From: Pseudomonadota bacterium
Lineage (GTDB): Bacteria > Pseudomonadota > Gammaproteobacteria > Burkholderiales > Burkholderiaceae_C
Direction: 5' to 3'
DNA length: 64,000 bases
Assembly: GCA_021845505.1 (NCBI GenBank)
Contig: JAJZVU010000014.1
Coordinates: forward strand, 1-64,000
A model generated the notes under the pieces. It ran no database searches. It was given only the letters and a program-made list of their open reading frames with translations, and had not been told where the DNA came from. Both the position numbers and the translations under genes were made by a program. Numbering within the stretch: the stretch's first letter is position 1; the number at the start of each line of letters is the position of its first letter. Positions 1 through 12,154 of the stretch are shown in pieces.

Positions 1-43
1 CGAGGCCGGGCCCGGATGCGGGTGCGACGAGGCCCCGGGGTGT

Positions 44-1987
44 TCAGCCCGCGGCGGGCTGCGGGCCGGTTGCGGCCGTGGGCGCGGGCTCCGCCACGCC
101 TCCATCGTGCGCGAAGATCTCGCGCAACTCGGCCTCGCTCAAGGTTTCCTGCTGCAGCAGCCTGGCCGCCGCCTGGTCCAGGGTCGGGCGACGCTGCTGC
201 AGGATCGAGCGGGCGCGCTCGAAGGCGGAGTCGACCAGTTCGCGCACCGCGCAGTCGATTTCCCGGGCCGTCTGCTCGCTGTAGTTGCGCATGGGCTGCA
301 CTGGGGTGCCCAGCATGTTCTGCGGCGCGTCCTCGAGCGCGACCTGCCCCAGCGAATCGACCATCGCATAGCGCGTGACCATGCTGCGCGCAATGTCGCT
401 GACCTTGGCGAGGTCGTCGGCGGCGCCGGTGGAAAGCACCCCGAACACCAGCGACTCGGCAGCGCGTCCGCCCATCAGAACGGCCATCTTGTTCTCGAGT
501 TCAGGGCGGGTCATCAGGTAGCGGTCCTCGATGGGGCGCTGGATGGTGTAGCCCAGCGAGCCGATGCCGCGAGGGATGATCGACACCTTGTGCACCACCT
601 CGCCGCCGGGCAGGCTCATCGCGACCAGCGCGTGGCCCATTTCGTGGTGGGCGACGATCTGCCGCTCGTGGGGGTTGAGCAGCCGGTTGCGCTTTTCCAG
701 CCCGGCGACGATGCGCTCGACCGCCCGCGTGAAATGGCCCGAGGTGACAGCGGTGGCATTGTCCCGGGTGGCCAGCAGCGCCGCCTCGTTGACCAGGTTG
801 GCCAGGTCGGCCCCCGAGAATCCCGGGGTCAGCGCGGCCACCTGCTCCAGGTCGACCTGCGGGTCGAGGCGCACCTTGCGCACATGGACCCGCAGGATCT
901 GCACCCGGCCGACCTTGTCGGGGCGGTCGACCAGCACCTGGCGGTCGAAGCGTCCGGCTCGCAGCAGCGCGGGGTCGAGGATTTCCGGACGGTTGGTCGC
1001 CGCCAGGATGACCAGGCCCGAACTGGGGTCGAAGCCGTCGAGTTCGACCAGCAACTGGTTCAGGGTCTGTTCCTTTTCGTCGTGTCCGCCGCCGAACGGG
1101 GCAGCGCCCCGCGCCCGCCCGAGGGCGTCGAGCTCGTCGATGAAAATGATCGCCGGCGCCTTCGCCCTCGCCTGCTCGAACAGGTCGCGAACCCGCGCCG
1201 CGCCGACTCCCACGAACATCTCGACGAATTCCGAGCCGCTGATCGAGAAGAACGGAACCCCGGCCTCGCCCGCCACCGCGCGCGCGAGCAGGGTCTTGCC
1301 GGTCCCCGGCGGCCCGACCAGCAGGATGCCCTTGGGCGCGCGCGCCCCCAGCCGACCGTGGCCCTGCGGGTCCTTGAGGAATTCGACGACTTCCTGCAAC
1401 TCCTGCTTGGCTTCGTCGACCCCGGCGACGTCGGCGTAGCTGACCCCGGTGCTGTTTTCCATGTAGACCTTGGCGCGGCTCTTGCCGATGGACATGAAGC
1501 CGCCGCCCAGGCCCTGGCGGTCGGCAAAGCGCCGCACCATGAAGTACCACACGCCGAAGAAGGCCAGCGCCGGGAACAGCCAGGACAGCAGGTCGGACAC
1601 CCAGGCGTTGCTGGGCAGCTGCGAGTAGCGCACACCGTAGCGCTGCAGCTGCTGGGCGATCTGCGGATCCACGCGCAGCGCGACCACCTTGCGCACCCCC
1701 TTCGGCCCGGCCTGGCGCAGCACCCCGGCGATGGTCTGCTGGCCGACCTCGACCTCGCTGAAGCGGCCCTGCTGCAACTCGCTCTGGAATTCGCTGTAGG
1801 GCACGGTCTGCACCTGGCTGGCGCCCTGCAGCAGGCCCTGCAGCCACAGCACGACCAGCAGCGCGACCAGCCAGTACACCAGGTGGACCCGCGCCTTCGG
1901 GTCGATGCGCGGCAGCCGCGGGCGTCGCCCTGCCGGGTCGGTTCCGCCGTCGTCGGCGCCGGGTGGCGGGTCTTGGGTTGCGGCCAT
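44..1987 (-). CDS. ftsH: FtsH-family ATP-dependent zinc metalloprotease (paralogue)
   Basis: Membrane-anchored AAA+ protease that unfolds and degrades membrane and short-lived proteins; 647 aa from the chosen start. Order: TM helix about 34-54, periplasmic domain, TM helix about 131-153, AAA+ domain with Walker A GPPGTGKT (225-232), Walker B IIFIDE (280-285) and second region of homology around ATNRP (330s), then peptidase M41 with zinc motif HEMGH (448-452). The start at 1987 follows AAGGAGT at good spacing; an in-frame ATG at 2029 has no ribosome site. The motif HEMGH and the Walker B neighbourhood ([12 protein letters not shown]) differ slightly from the usual HEAGH and IDEIDAVGRQRG, suggesting a secondary FtsH. 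It is the last gene of the minus-strand ba3 oxidase run, 58 bp after ctaG. A role in oxidase quality control is inference. The 43 bases downstream hold nothing recognisable. Confidence 0.92.
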   Translation of the reverse strand: MAATQDPPPGADDGGTDPAGRRPRLPRIDPKARVHLVYWLVALLVVLWLQGLLQGASQVQTVPYSEFQSELQQGRFSEVEVGQQTIAGVLRQAGPKGVRKVVALRVDPQIAQQLQRYGVRYSQLPSNAWVSDLLSWLFPALAFFGVWYFMVRRFADRQGLGGGFMSIGKSRAKVYMENSTGVSYADVAGVDEAKQELQEVVEFLKDPQGHGRLGARAPKGILLVGPPGTGKTLLARAVAGEAGVPFFSISGSEFVEMFVGVGAARVRDLFEQARAKAPAIIFIDELDALGRARGAAPFGGGHDEKEQTLNQLLVELDGFDPSSGLVILAATNRPEILDPALLRAGRFDRQVLVDRPDKVGRVQILRVHVRKVRLDPQVDLEQVAALTPGFSGADLANLVNEAALLATRDNATAVTSGHFTRAVERIVAGLEKRNRLLNPHERQIVAHHEMGHALVAMSLPGGEVVHKVSIIPRGIGSLGYTIQRPIEDRYLMTRPELENKMAVLMGGRAAESLVFGVLSTGAADDLAKVSDIARSMVTRYAMVDSLGQVALEDAPQNMLGTPVQPMRNYSEQTAREIDCAVRELVDSAFERARSILQQRRPTLDQAAARLLQQETLSEAELREIFAHDGGVAEPAPTAATGPQPAAG

Positions 1988-2045
1988 CGCGGACTCCTTG
2001 CGCCCGCATGCGGCGGGCCAGCCCAGCATAGCCGCGAAGGCCGCT

Positions 2046-2768
2046 TCAATCCTCGCCCATGATCAACAACCATGCCGAACGCAGCTGCAGCGGCAGGCCG
2101 GCGACGAACATCACCAGTCCGGCATAGTGCTGGTCCTGCAAGGGACTGAGGTTCCACAGGCACAGCACGTCCAGGTAGGGCATGTACAGCACATGCGGGC
2201 TCCATACCCACACCGCGGCCACCAGCATCATCGGCAGGCTGGCCAGCCAGCCGGTCAGCCCGGCCGCCCAGCGCCGGGCGATGCCCCGGCTGCCGTCGAG
2301 CAGCTGCGCCCACATCATCAGCCCGCCCAGCAGCAGCAGCAAGCCGATCGGCGCGCTGTACACCGCATTGGCCAGCGCGCTGTCGAACACCCCGGGAACG
2401 TTCAGCGCCAGGCTCAGCAGCACGAACACCCCGACGCCCACCCAGGGGTCGAGCAGCCACTGCGCCCACCAGCGCTGCCGCGGCTCGCGCCAGCGCGCGC
2501 GCACCGCCGGCGCGAAGCCGAGCAGCAGCAGCGGCGAAACGCCCTGCCCGAGCAGCATCAGCGCCGCCGAGTAGGCGCTCATCGATTGCAGCGGGTCGTG
2601 CAGGCCGCCGGCCGCCAGCAGCGTGGCCGCGCAGCCCAGCGCGAACAATCCGGCGCGCCACGCCGGCCAGCGCCGGCGCAAGGCCAGCCAGCCATAGCCC
2701 AGCAGCACGACCAGCACGCCCGCGGCCCACAGCAGCCAGGCGCGCGAAGACCACGCCGCCAGGCTCAT
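2046..2768 (-). CDS. ctaG: Cytochrome c oxidase assembly factor, CtaG (caa3) type
   Basis: Polytopic membrane protein of about 240 aa, almost entirely hydrophobic, with six to seven predicted helices and the family pattern of a loop ending in DPWVG before a long helix and a C-terminal LSPLQDQHYAGL-type segment. This is the caa3_CtaG family (unrelated in sequence to the soluble Cox11-type CtaG) that assists copper-centre assembly of heme-copper oxidases. Start ATG at 2768 lies 10 bp after the SCO stop; an ATG overlapping the SCO stop (2780-2782) is in a different frame. It sits between the SCO gene and ftsH in the ba3 oxidase run, which supports the function. Confidence 0.85.
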   Translation of the reverse strand: MSLAAWSSRAWLLWAAGVLVVLLGYGWLALRRRWPAWRAGLFALGCAATLLAAGGLHDPLQSMSAYSAALMLLGQGVSPLLLLGFAPAVRARWREPRQRWWAQWLLDPWVGVGVFVLLSLALNVPGVFDSALANAVYSAPIGLLLLLGGLMMWAQLLDGSRGIARRWAAGLTGWLASLPMMLVAAVWVWSPHVLYMPYLDVLCLWNLSPLQDQHYAGLVMFVAGLPLQLRSAWLLIMGED

Positions 2769-2778
2769 GGCCGCGCGC

Positions 2779-3516
2779 TCATCGCGTCGCGGCGGCGCCG
2801 CGCGGCTCGCCCAGCAGCGCCAGCAGGTCGTGCCGCAGCAAGCCCTGCGCCTGCAGCTGAGCGTAGCCGTAGCGCGCCACAAGTCGCCCGTGCGGCCCGA
2901 CCAGGGTCACCGCTGCGGTGTGGTCCAGCCAGTAGTCCTGGCTGCCCGCGGCGGCGCCGCCGGCGTCGACGCGGCGAAAGCGCACCCCCCATTGCGCCGC
3001 CGCGCGCGCCGTGCTCGCCGGGTCGCCGCGCAGCCCGATCGCCGACGGAAACAGCGCGTCGAGGTAGGCGCGCAGGACCCGCGGGGTGTCGCGTCCGGGG
3101 TCGAGGGTGACGAACACCACGTGTACCCGCCGGCCCGCCGGGCCGAGTTCGTGCAGCACCCGCGACAGCCTCACCAGGGTCAGCGGGCAGACATCGGGGC
3201 AATGGGTATAGCCGAAGAACACCAGCACCGGCGAGCCGCGCTGGGCCAGCCAATGAAAGCGCCGGCCCGCGGTATCGCGCATCCCGCCGAAAGCGGGAGC
3301 CGCGCGCGGCGGCAGCGCCTGGCCGTGCCATCGCGGCGCCCCGCCGGGGGCGCGGCTCAAACCCCAGAACAGCGCGCACAGCGCGCTGCAGGCCAGCAAG
3401 GCCCGCAACGCCGACGCGCGCCAGGCGCCGGCCGCACGCTGCGGGCCGGGCCCGGCCCGGCGGCCGGGGGGAAGCCCCCCCGCCGCCGCATCACCAGATG
3501 CGGAAGCCGACCGCAT
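2779..3516 (-). CDS. SCO1/SenC family copper chaperone
   Basis: Membrane-tethered thioredoxin-fold protein that delivers copper to the CuA site of oxidase subunit II; 245 aa. An N-terminal hydrophobic segment (about residues 37-52) serves as anchor. The copper motif CPDVC follows FFGYTH, and the third ligand histidine lies in DYWLDHTAAV, so all canonical ligands are present. The ATG at 3516 overlaps the end of the subunit I gene by 26 bp and has no clear ribosome site, so translational coupling or a later TTG start just before the hydrophobic segment is possible. Near its 5' end the DNA holds a short G6/C6 inverted repeat (3466-3480) that could form a hairpin between the subunit I and SCO reading frames. 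Confidence 0.88.
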   Translation of the reverse strand: MRSASASGDAAAGGLPPGRRAGPGPQRAAGAWRASALRALLACSALCALFWGLSRAPGGAPRWHGQALPPRAAPAFGGMRDTAGRRFHWLAQRGSPVLVFFGYTHCPDVCPLTLVRLSRVLHELGPAGRRVHVVFVTLDPGRDTPRVLRAYLDALFPSAIGLRGDPASTARAAAQWGVRFRRVDAGGAAAGSQDYWLDHTAAVTLVGPHGRLVARYGYAQLQAQGLLRHDLLALLGEPRGAAATR

Positions 3517-5194
3517 GGATGGGATGCATGATCATCGGCCACAGCGTCGGGATGTACACCGCCAGCGTGACGATCAGGGTCACGACCGTCCAGAACCCCA
3601 GGTGCTCGGCGGCCTGCGCCAGCCGCGAACCATCGGGCTTGGCGATCGCCTCGGCGAACGGAATCTGCCGCATCGCCTGCTCGTCACGCTTGCCGAACAG
3701 GGTGCCGAAGAAGCAGATGAAAAAGAACACCGCGCCGACAGCCGCGATGACCCCGCCGATACCGACGAGGATGAGCTCCGGATGCACCGCGCCGTACAGC
3801 CGCATGTACTGGGAATGCGGCAGAGCGGAGATCCACGCCCGGCGCGGCACGCCGTCCAGCCCCGCCCAGTGGCCCGCGAAGCCCCACAGCATCAGCCCGA
3901 TGAACCACAGCCAGACCCCCTGCAGCGCCAGGCGCGGGGAGTACAGGCGGCGCCCCGTCAGGTGCGGCAGCAGCCAGAAGCTGACCCCCATGAACACCAG
4001 GGTGGTCATGGTGCCCACCGTCAGGTGGAAGTGCGCCGGGATCCACAAGGTGTTGTGGACCACGTTGTCGAGCTGCCAGCTGGCGTTGACGATACCCCCT
4101 GCGCCGCCGAAGATGAAGGTCACCAGCGCCAGCACCTGCGCGGCCACCGAGGGATCGCGCCAGGGCAGCGCGTTCCACCAGCCCATCAGCCCCTTGCCGC
4201 CGCGCCGGCGCCCCGCGTACTCCAGGCTGAGCGCGACCGTGAACGCGGTGATCAGGCTGGGGATCGCCACCGACAGCGTCAGCGCGGTGACCACCCCCTT
4301 GATCACCGGGGAGATGCCGGGGTCGGTGTACTGGTGGTGGGTCCCGACCGGAACCGAGAACACCATCAGCAGCAGGAAGGCCAGGCGCGCCAGCGGGTCC
4401 GAAACCAGCTTGCCTCCGGCCTGCCGCGGCAGCAGCGCGTAGATCGAGATGTACCCGGGCATCAACCAGTAGTAGACGATCGGGTGCCCGGTCCACCAGA
4501 ACAGGGTGCGCGCCAGCAGCGGGTTGATGGTCGAGGTCATCCCCAGCGACCAGGGATCGAGCAGGAACACCGCCTCGGACGCCGCGCCCAGCGCCGCGAG
4601 CAGCCACATCAGCAGGATGCTGGCGCTCATGTAGGTGACCAGCGGAGTGACCTGCCCGGGATGGGCGCGCTTCCAGCGCGCCCGCATTTCCAGCACCACG
4701 GCCAGCGGCACCAGGCTGGCCACGACCACCAGGGTGATTCCCAGGTAGAACCACGGACTGCCCTTGAGCGGCGGGTAGAAGGTGTAGAGCACGCTGGAGG
4801 AGTTGTCGAGCATCGCGTAGGCCGCCATCAGCGTTCCCAGCAGCATCAGCCCGTAGGTGAACCATCCCAGCGCGAGGTTGGGACGCAGGTCGAGTTCGCG
4901 CGACGGCAGGTAGATCAACCAGCCCGAGATCGTGAAGAAGGTGAACACGAAGGCGTTCAGCACCCCGTGCAGCGTCAGGCCCTGGTAGTAGGTCTTGAGG
5001 AAGGGCTCGAGGTAGGGGTACAGGTTCAGCCCGGCGTAGTTGGCCCCCTGCAGCACCCCGATCGCGATGCCCACCAGCAGCGCGCAGAAGCCGGTGATCC
5101 AGAAGGCCAGCAGCAGGCGCTTGGCGCCGGCCACGTCCTGCGCGGTGGCGCTCGCGGCGGCCCGCGGAGCCGGAGTCGAAAGTACGGCGCTCAT
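3491..5194 (-). CDS. cbaA: ba3-type cytochrome c oxidase subunit I (heme-copper oxidase, B family)
   Basis: Catalytic heme-copper subunit of 567 aa that reduces O2 to water and pumps protons. Low-spin heme histidine is in the first helices (LHGVLNAFVF), the CuB/cross-linked Tyr region is WTGHPIVYYW, the CuB His-His pair is in VGTHHQY, and the high-spin and low-spin heme histidines are in IPAHFHLTVG. The short helix order, PGYISIYALLP segment and absence of the A-family D-channel pattern place it with ba3/B-family oxidases. Its start overlaps the stop of subunit II (ATGA at 5191-5194). B-family enzymes usually have high O2 affinity and some can reduce NO; neither was tested here. Confidence 0.93.
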   Translation of the reverse strand: MSAVLSTPAPRAAASATAQDVAGAKRLLLAFWITGFCALLVGIAIGVLQGANYAGLNLYPYLEPFLKTYYQGLTLHGVLNAFVFTFFTISGWLIYLPSRELDLRPNLALGWFTYGLMLLGTLMAAYAMLDNSSSVLYTFYPPLKGSPWFYLGITLVVVASLVPLAVVLEMRARWKRAHPGQVTPLVTYMSASILLMWLLAALGAASEAVFLLDPWSLGMTSTINPLLARTLFWWTGHPIVYYWLMPGYISIYALLPRQAGGKLVSDPLARLAFLLLMVFSVPVGTHHQYTDPGISPVIKGVVTALTLSVAIPSLITAFTVALSLEYAGRRRGGKGLMGWWNALPWRDPSVAAQVLALVTFIFGGAGGIVNASWQLDNVVHNTLWIPAHFHLTVGTMTTLVFMGVSFWLLPHLTGRRLYSPRLALQGVWLWFIGLMLWGFAGHWAGLDGVPRRAWISALPHSQYMRLYGAVHPELILVGIGGVIAAVGAVFFFICFFGTLFGKRDEQAMRQIPFAEAIAKPDGSRLAQAAEHLGFWTVVTLIVTLAVYIPTLWPMIMHPIHAVGFRIW

Positions 5195-5727
5195 GCCTTG
5201 GTCCTCGCGGTGATGATGATCTTGCCGATCATCGCTTGATGTCCTGCGCCGCAGTACTCATTGCAGATGATGTAGTAGGTACCCGGCTTGTCGAAGGTGT
5301 AGCTGACATGGCCGATGACCCCGGGAATGGCGGTCAGGTTGATGCTGGTGCCCTGGATCTCGAAGCCATGCAGCACGTCGCCACTGGTCACGTAGAAGGT
5401 CACGTGCGACCCCGCCGGCAGGGTGATCGGGGTCGAGGTGCCCGGCGTCCAGGACCAGATCCTCGCCATCTCGTAGACGTTGTAGCTTTCGGGCCCGGTC
5501 TGCTTGATCCCGCTGCCCTGGAAGTCGGCCAGGGTCGCCGGGGTGTCGGGGTCGACGTAGATGCGGGCGGTCTTCGCCACCACCCCATAGTCATGCACCA
5601 CCAGGTAGACGGCGGCGATGAACAGCACCGCGATCATCGCCACCGAGATGAACAGCCACGCGCGCTCGTGGCGCTGCGCGGCATGATGGAAGCGCTCTTC
5701 GAAAGGGTCCTGCACAGTCGAATTCAT
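5191..5727 (-). CDS. cbaB: ba3-type cytochrome c oxidase subunit II (CuA)
   Basis: CuA-carrying subunit of 178 aa, the electron entry point from cytochrome c. One N-terminal TM helix (about 24-45) anchors a periplasmic cupredoxin domain. All CuA ligands are visible: His120 (DVLH), Cys155, Glu157, Cys159 (CNEYC), His163 and Met166 (AGHQAM). The single helix and short length are typical for ba3 enzymes (aa3 subunit II has two helices). ATGA overlap with subunit I and a 9 bp gap from the upstream small subunit indicate one transcript. Confidence 0.93.
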   Translation of the reverse strand: MNSTVQDPFEERFHHAAQRHERAWLFISVAMIAVLFIAAVYLVVHDYGVVAKTARIYVDPDTPATLADFQGSGIKQTGPESYNVYEMARIWSWTPGTSTPITLPAGSHVTFYVTSGDVLHGFEIQGTSINLTAIPGVIGHVSYTFDKPGTYYIICNEYCGAGHQAMIGKIIITARTKA

Positions 5728-5736
5728 CGCGGATCC

Positions 5737-5937
5737 TCAGGCATGCATCGAGAAAAAGACGGCCACCATCGCCCACAAGGCGACGACCACCAGGAACAAG
5801 GCCCCCACGATCACCCAGGCCCCCATCGGGCGGGCGAACTGCAGGTCCGGTGACGGCCAGTCGGGCTCGGCCAGCGGCGGCTCGCCGGCTCGCCCGCTGG
5901 GCAATACGAGCGGCTGGTAGGGTTGTTCCATGGACAT
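5737..5937 (-). CDS. Small single-helix oxidase subunit (CoxIIA/subunit IIa-like)
   Basis: A 66-residue protein with a polar N-terminal half and one C-terminal TM helix (about residues 39-63, WVIVGALFLVVVALWAM). It precedes subunit II by 9 bp and has an excellent ribosome site, AAGGAG eight bases before the ATG at 5937, which decides this start over the ATG six bases later. Single-helix subunits of this kind (subunit IIa) accompany ba3 oxidases; assignment rests on size, topology and position rather than on a diagnostic motif. Confidence 0.75.
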   Translation of the reverse strand: MSMEQPYQPLVLPSGRAGEPPLAEPDWPSPDLQFARPMGAWVIVGALFLVVVALWAMVAVFFSMHA

Positions 5938-6196
5938 CGGCTAGGCTCCTTGGGCAGGCCGGCGCACGGCACCCTGCCGCGCCGACCGGAAAATCGATAT
6001 CAAACAAAGATAGTTCGTTCGCAACTGGTATCGCTTGCGTTGCATCAGATCGATTTGGATCCGGATGCGACAATTGTTTCTTGTTGTAACGTTCCGAGAC
6101 GCAATGCCTGCGCGCGTGCTGCGACGCTTCGCTCCATCGGCTGCGGAGTCGGCGGGAAGGGAGTCGGCGGGAACCCGGGCAGGCGTGTCGGCGGGG
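5938..6196. promoter_or_regulatory. Intergenic region carrying the oxidase operon promoter (not resolved)
   Basis: 259 bp without a gene between the oxidase run and the DUF2214 gene, both read leftward. The part near 6000-6095 is clearly AT-richer than its surroundings. On the minus strand a weak sigma-70 candidate is TTGCGA, 17 bp, GATATC (about 5997-6025). No convincing FNR site was found. On the plus strand, GGAGTCGGCGGGAA occurs twice at 15 bp spacing (6145-6158 and 6160-6173), just after the DUF2214 stop. The oxidase promoter must lie here, but its exact position cannot be fixed by eye. Confidence 0.4.
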
Positions 6197-6637
6197 TCAA
6201 TAGCCGTAGGAAAGCAGCACCCCGAACAGCGGCAGCACGACCATGATGTGGGCCTGCCACATCAGCCAGCGGCGATGGCTGCGCAAAGCCGCCCGCTCGG
6301 GAGCCTGCGCCGCGTCCAGCCAGCGGCGCAGCATCGCGCGCGCCGGCAGGCCCATCGCGACCATCGCCGCGAACAGCGCCAGCTTGACGCCGAGCAAGGG
6401 GTTGGACAGGTACCACTGCCAGCCCTTGACGCCGAACATCACCCGCGCCAGGCCGGTCAGCGCCACCGCCGCGAAGGCGCCCCAGCACCAGTTGTCCAGG
6501 CGCCACAGCCGCCGCAGAAGCAGCGGCTTGCCCTCCAGCACTTCCGGGCGCAGCAACGCGACCTTGGCGGTGAGGAACACGGCCAATCCGAGCACCGCCG
6601 AGATGTGCAGGTAGGCCAGCAGGCTTTCAAGCAGCAT
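6197..6637 (-). CDS. DUF2214 family membrane protein
   Basis: Small integral membrane protein of 146 aa with about four TM helices, matching the DUF2214 family (LLAYLHISAVLGL at the N-terminus; HIMVVLPLFG...SYGY at the C-terminus). Function unknown. An open frame extends to an ATG at 6715, but a good promoter (6687-6715) and its predicted start near 6680 lie inside that extension, so the ATG at 6637 is chosen. No Shine-Dalgarno is visible there; instead an 18 bp GC palindrome (6643-6660) sits five bases upstream. It lies directly downstream of nsrR, and an NsrR-like operator overlaps its promoter, so a link to nitric oxide stress is inferred. Confidence 0.75.
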   Translation of the reverse strand: MLLESLLAYLHISAVLGLAVFLTAKVALLRPEVLEGKPLLLRRLWRLDNWCWGAFAAVALTGLARVMFGVKGWQWYLSNPLLGVKLALFAAMVAMGLPARAMLRRWLDAAQAPERAALRSHRRWLMWQAHIMVVLPLFGVLLSYGY

Positions 6638-6642
6638 GATGC

Positions 6643-6660
6643 GGCCGGCGCGCGCCGGCC
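6643..6660 (-). repeat. Perfect 18 bp GC palindrome in the DUF2214 5' leader
   Basis: GGCCGGCGC followed by its exact reverse complement. In RNA it would fold into a strong hairpin ending five bases before the ATG at 6637, where the ribosome site should be. It could limit translation or act as a terminator for nsrR transcripts. No U-tract follows. Confidence 0.6.
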
Positions 6661-6671
6661 CGGTTGTTTTG

Positions 6672-6688
6672 TTGCATTTGGGATGAAT
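6672..6688. promoter_or_regulatory. NsrR-like operator
   Basis: TTGCATTT-G-GGATGAAT on the plus strand. Compared with the proteobacterial NsrR consensus as I recall it (ATGYATTT-N-AAATRCAT), the left half matches 7 of 8 and the right half 5 of 8. It overlaps the -10 element and predicted start of the DUF2214 promoter, the expected position for a repressor, and nsrR is the adjacent gene. Confidence 0.5.
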
Positions 6689-6715
6689 GTTAAATTCCGC
6701 CGGCGCGCCTGACAA
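6687..6715 (-). promoter_or_regulatory. Sigma-70 promoter for the DUF2214 gene
   Basis: On the minus strand TTGTCA (6715-6710), 17 bp spacer, TAACAT (6692-6687): 5 of 6 and 4 of 6 matches to consensus at ideal spacing. The predicted start is near 6680, inside the NsrR-like operator, about 43 bases before the chosen ATG. Confidence 0.6.
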
Positions 6716-6731
6716 GTGCGCGAGCGCCCGA

Positions 6732-7202
6732 TCAGGCGCCAGCCGATTGTGCGAAACCGCCGGCCGCGCTCCAGCCGACCACCGCCTCGGCCGGCGCGCG
6801 CGGCGCCGCCAGGTCGGCCAGGCTGAGGGCGTCCAGCGGTTCGAAGAACTGTTGCAGCGCCTGCTGCAGCGCTCGCGCCAGCTGGCAGCCGGGCATCAGT
6901 CGGCAAGCCTGCGAAGCGGACGGGCCGAAACACTCGACCAGCCGCAGGTCTTCCTCGGTGCTGCGCAGCACCTCGCCGACGCGGATGGCCGCGGGCTCGC
7001 GCGCCAGGCGCAGCCCGCCGCGCCTGCCGCGGATCGACCGCAGGAAGCCGGCGTTGCTCAAATGCACCACCACCTTGGTCAGGTGACTGCGGGAAATGGC
7101 ATGGAACTCGGCCATCTCCGAAATGGTCACCAGGCGTTCCGAGTGCTCGGCCGCGTACAGCAACACCCGCAACGAGTAGTCGGAAAACTGGGTCAGGCGC
7201 AT
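6732..7202 (-). CDS. nsrR: Rrf2-family nitric oxide-sensing repressor NsrR
   Basis: 156 aa. N-terminal winged helix-turn-helix (about 1-65: ISRSHLTKVVVHL recognition region, [10 protein letters not shown] wing) followed by a cluster of cysteines Cys91, Cys100 and Cys106 (VECFGP...C...PGC) with the spacing used by NsrR to bind an NO-sensitive [4Fe-4S] or [2Fe-2S] cluster. The VECF context favours NsrR over IscR, and three Cys are present. GAGGGGG precedes the ATG. It lies 10 bp after the acyltransferase-like gene and upstream of the DUF2214 gene, all on the minus strand. The last 40 residues are low-complexity and Ala-rich. Confidence 0.85.
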   Translation of the reverse strand: MRLTQFSDYSLRVLLYAAEHSERLVTISEMAEFHAISRSHLTKVVVHLSNAGFLRSIRGRRGGLRLAREPAAIRVGEVLRSTEEDLRLVECFGPSASQACRLMPGCQLARALQQALQQFFEPLDALSLADLAAPRAPAEAVVGWSAAGGFAQSAGA

Positions 7203-7212
7203 CGCTGCCCCC

Positions 7213-7960
7213 TCAGAACGGCGTCGGGTGGCCGATCGCCCGCGACGCCAGCCAGAGCAGCCCGATCAGCAGCGGCTGGTGCAGCAGGTAGATGCGCAGC
7301 GGCCAGCGACCCAGCTGCGCCAGCCCGGGCACCGTGGGCAGCGCGCGCAGCGGCCGCAGGTCGAGTCGACGCAGCCAGGCACCGGCTCCGGCGCCCAGCC
7401 AGAACACGCCCAGCCAGGGCAGCAACGGGACGTAGTCCTCGGTGATGGGCTTGCGGGTGATCAGGCCGGTCCAGTTCCACCACGGAGGATCGAACATCGG
7501 GCGCGCCCACAGGTGCGGTGCGGCGATGGCCAGCGGGGCCAGCAGCAGCACCCACGCCCCCAGGCGCCTGCCGAGCAGGCGATGCACCAGCAACATCGCC
7601 GCCACCCCTTGCAGGATGCCGAAGTAGATGAAACTGCGGGGGAATACCAGCCAGCTGCCTCCCACCACCAGCAGCCCCGCGCCGAAGATCTGTCCCCAGC
7701 GACGCCAGAACGCCGCTTCGCTGCGGCCCCTGGCGTCGCTGGCGGCCTGCGCCAGCCCGGCACTGACCAGGAACAGGCTGACGATGCACACCCGCTGCCA
7801 GAGCCACACCGGGTCGGTGTAGAAGTCGGTGCGGATGTAGCCGAACCAGTTCAGGTCGAAGCTGAAATGGAAAGCCACCATCCAGGCGATGGCCAGCCCC
7901 CGCAGGCTGTCCAGGCCGCCCAGCCGCGGCGCCCTGCCCTCGCGCGGCGACCGCGGCACC

Positions 7961-7983
<23 letters not shown>
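7213..7983 (-). CDS. HGSNAT-type (DUF1624) membrane acyltransferase-like protein
   Basis: Polytopic membrane protein of 256 aa with about seven or eight TM helices. The N-terminus has the family hallmark [22 protein letters not shown], with arginine and a membrane histidine as in the heparan-alpha-glucosaminide N-acetyltransferase catalytic domain; further family features are [16 protein letters not shown] and WLGVFWLGA. The substrate in bacteria is unknown. Its start overlaps the last 23 bp of purL and its stop is 10 bp from nsrR, so it may be cotranscribed with purL. Confidence 0.75.
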
Positions 7984-12001
<4,018 letters not shown>

Positions 12002-12092
12002 GTCGGCACTCGCGAGCGGGCGATGCGGGAGCAGGGTGCGGGAGCAGCAGCCGGCGCCTGCGCGAGCGCCCGCGGCTGCCGGGCAAAGCGGC

Positions 12093-12098
12093 ATTGTA
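12093..12098 (-). promoter_or_regulatory. Candidate -10 element of purL
   Basis: TACAAT on the minus strand (5 of 6 to consensus), overlapping the ATG at 12094. No recognisable -35 lies 17 bp upstream. If used, transcription starts near 12086 and purL must begin at an internal start such as TTG 12001. Confidence 0.35.
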
Positions 12099-12118
12099 GG
12101 CGGCGCCAGCCGGCCCGC

Positions 12119-12147
12119 AGGACAGCGGCGGCAGCGAGTGACATAAT
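12119..12147 (+). promoter_or_regulatory. Candidate map promoter giving a leaderless transcript
   Basis: AGGACA (12119-12124, 4 of 6), 17 bp, CATAAT (12142-12147, 5 of 6, preceded by TGA as in extended -10 elements). Seven bases later comes the ATG at 12155, so the predicted start coincides with the start codon. No Shine-Dalgarno precedes map, consistent with leaderless initiation. Confidence 0.45.
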
Positions 12148-12154
12148 GCGCAAC

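Noticed and set aside
107-2062. 651-codon plus-strand frame opposite ftsH
   Set aside because: Low-complexity His/Gln/Arg translation; antisense shadow of a clear FtsH gene.
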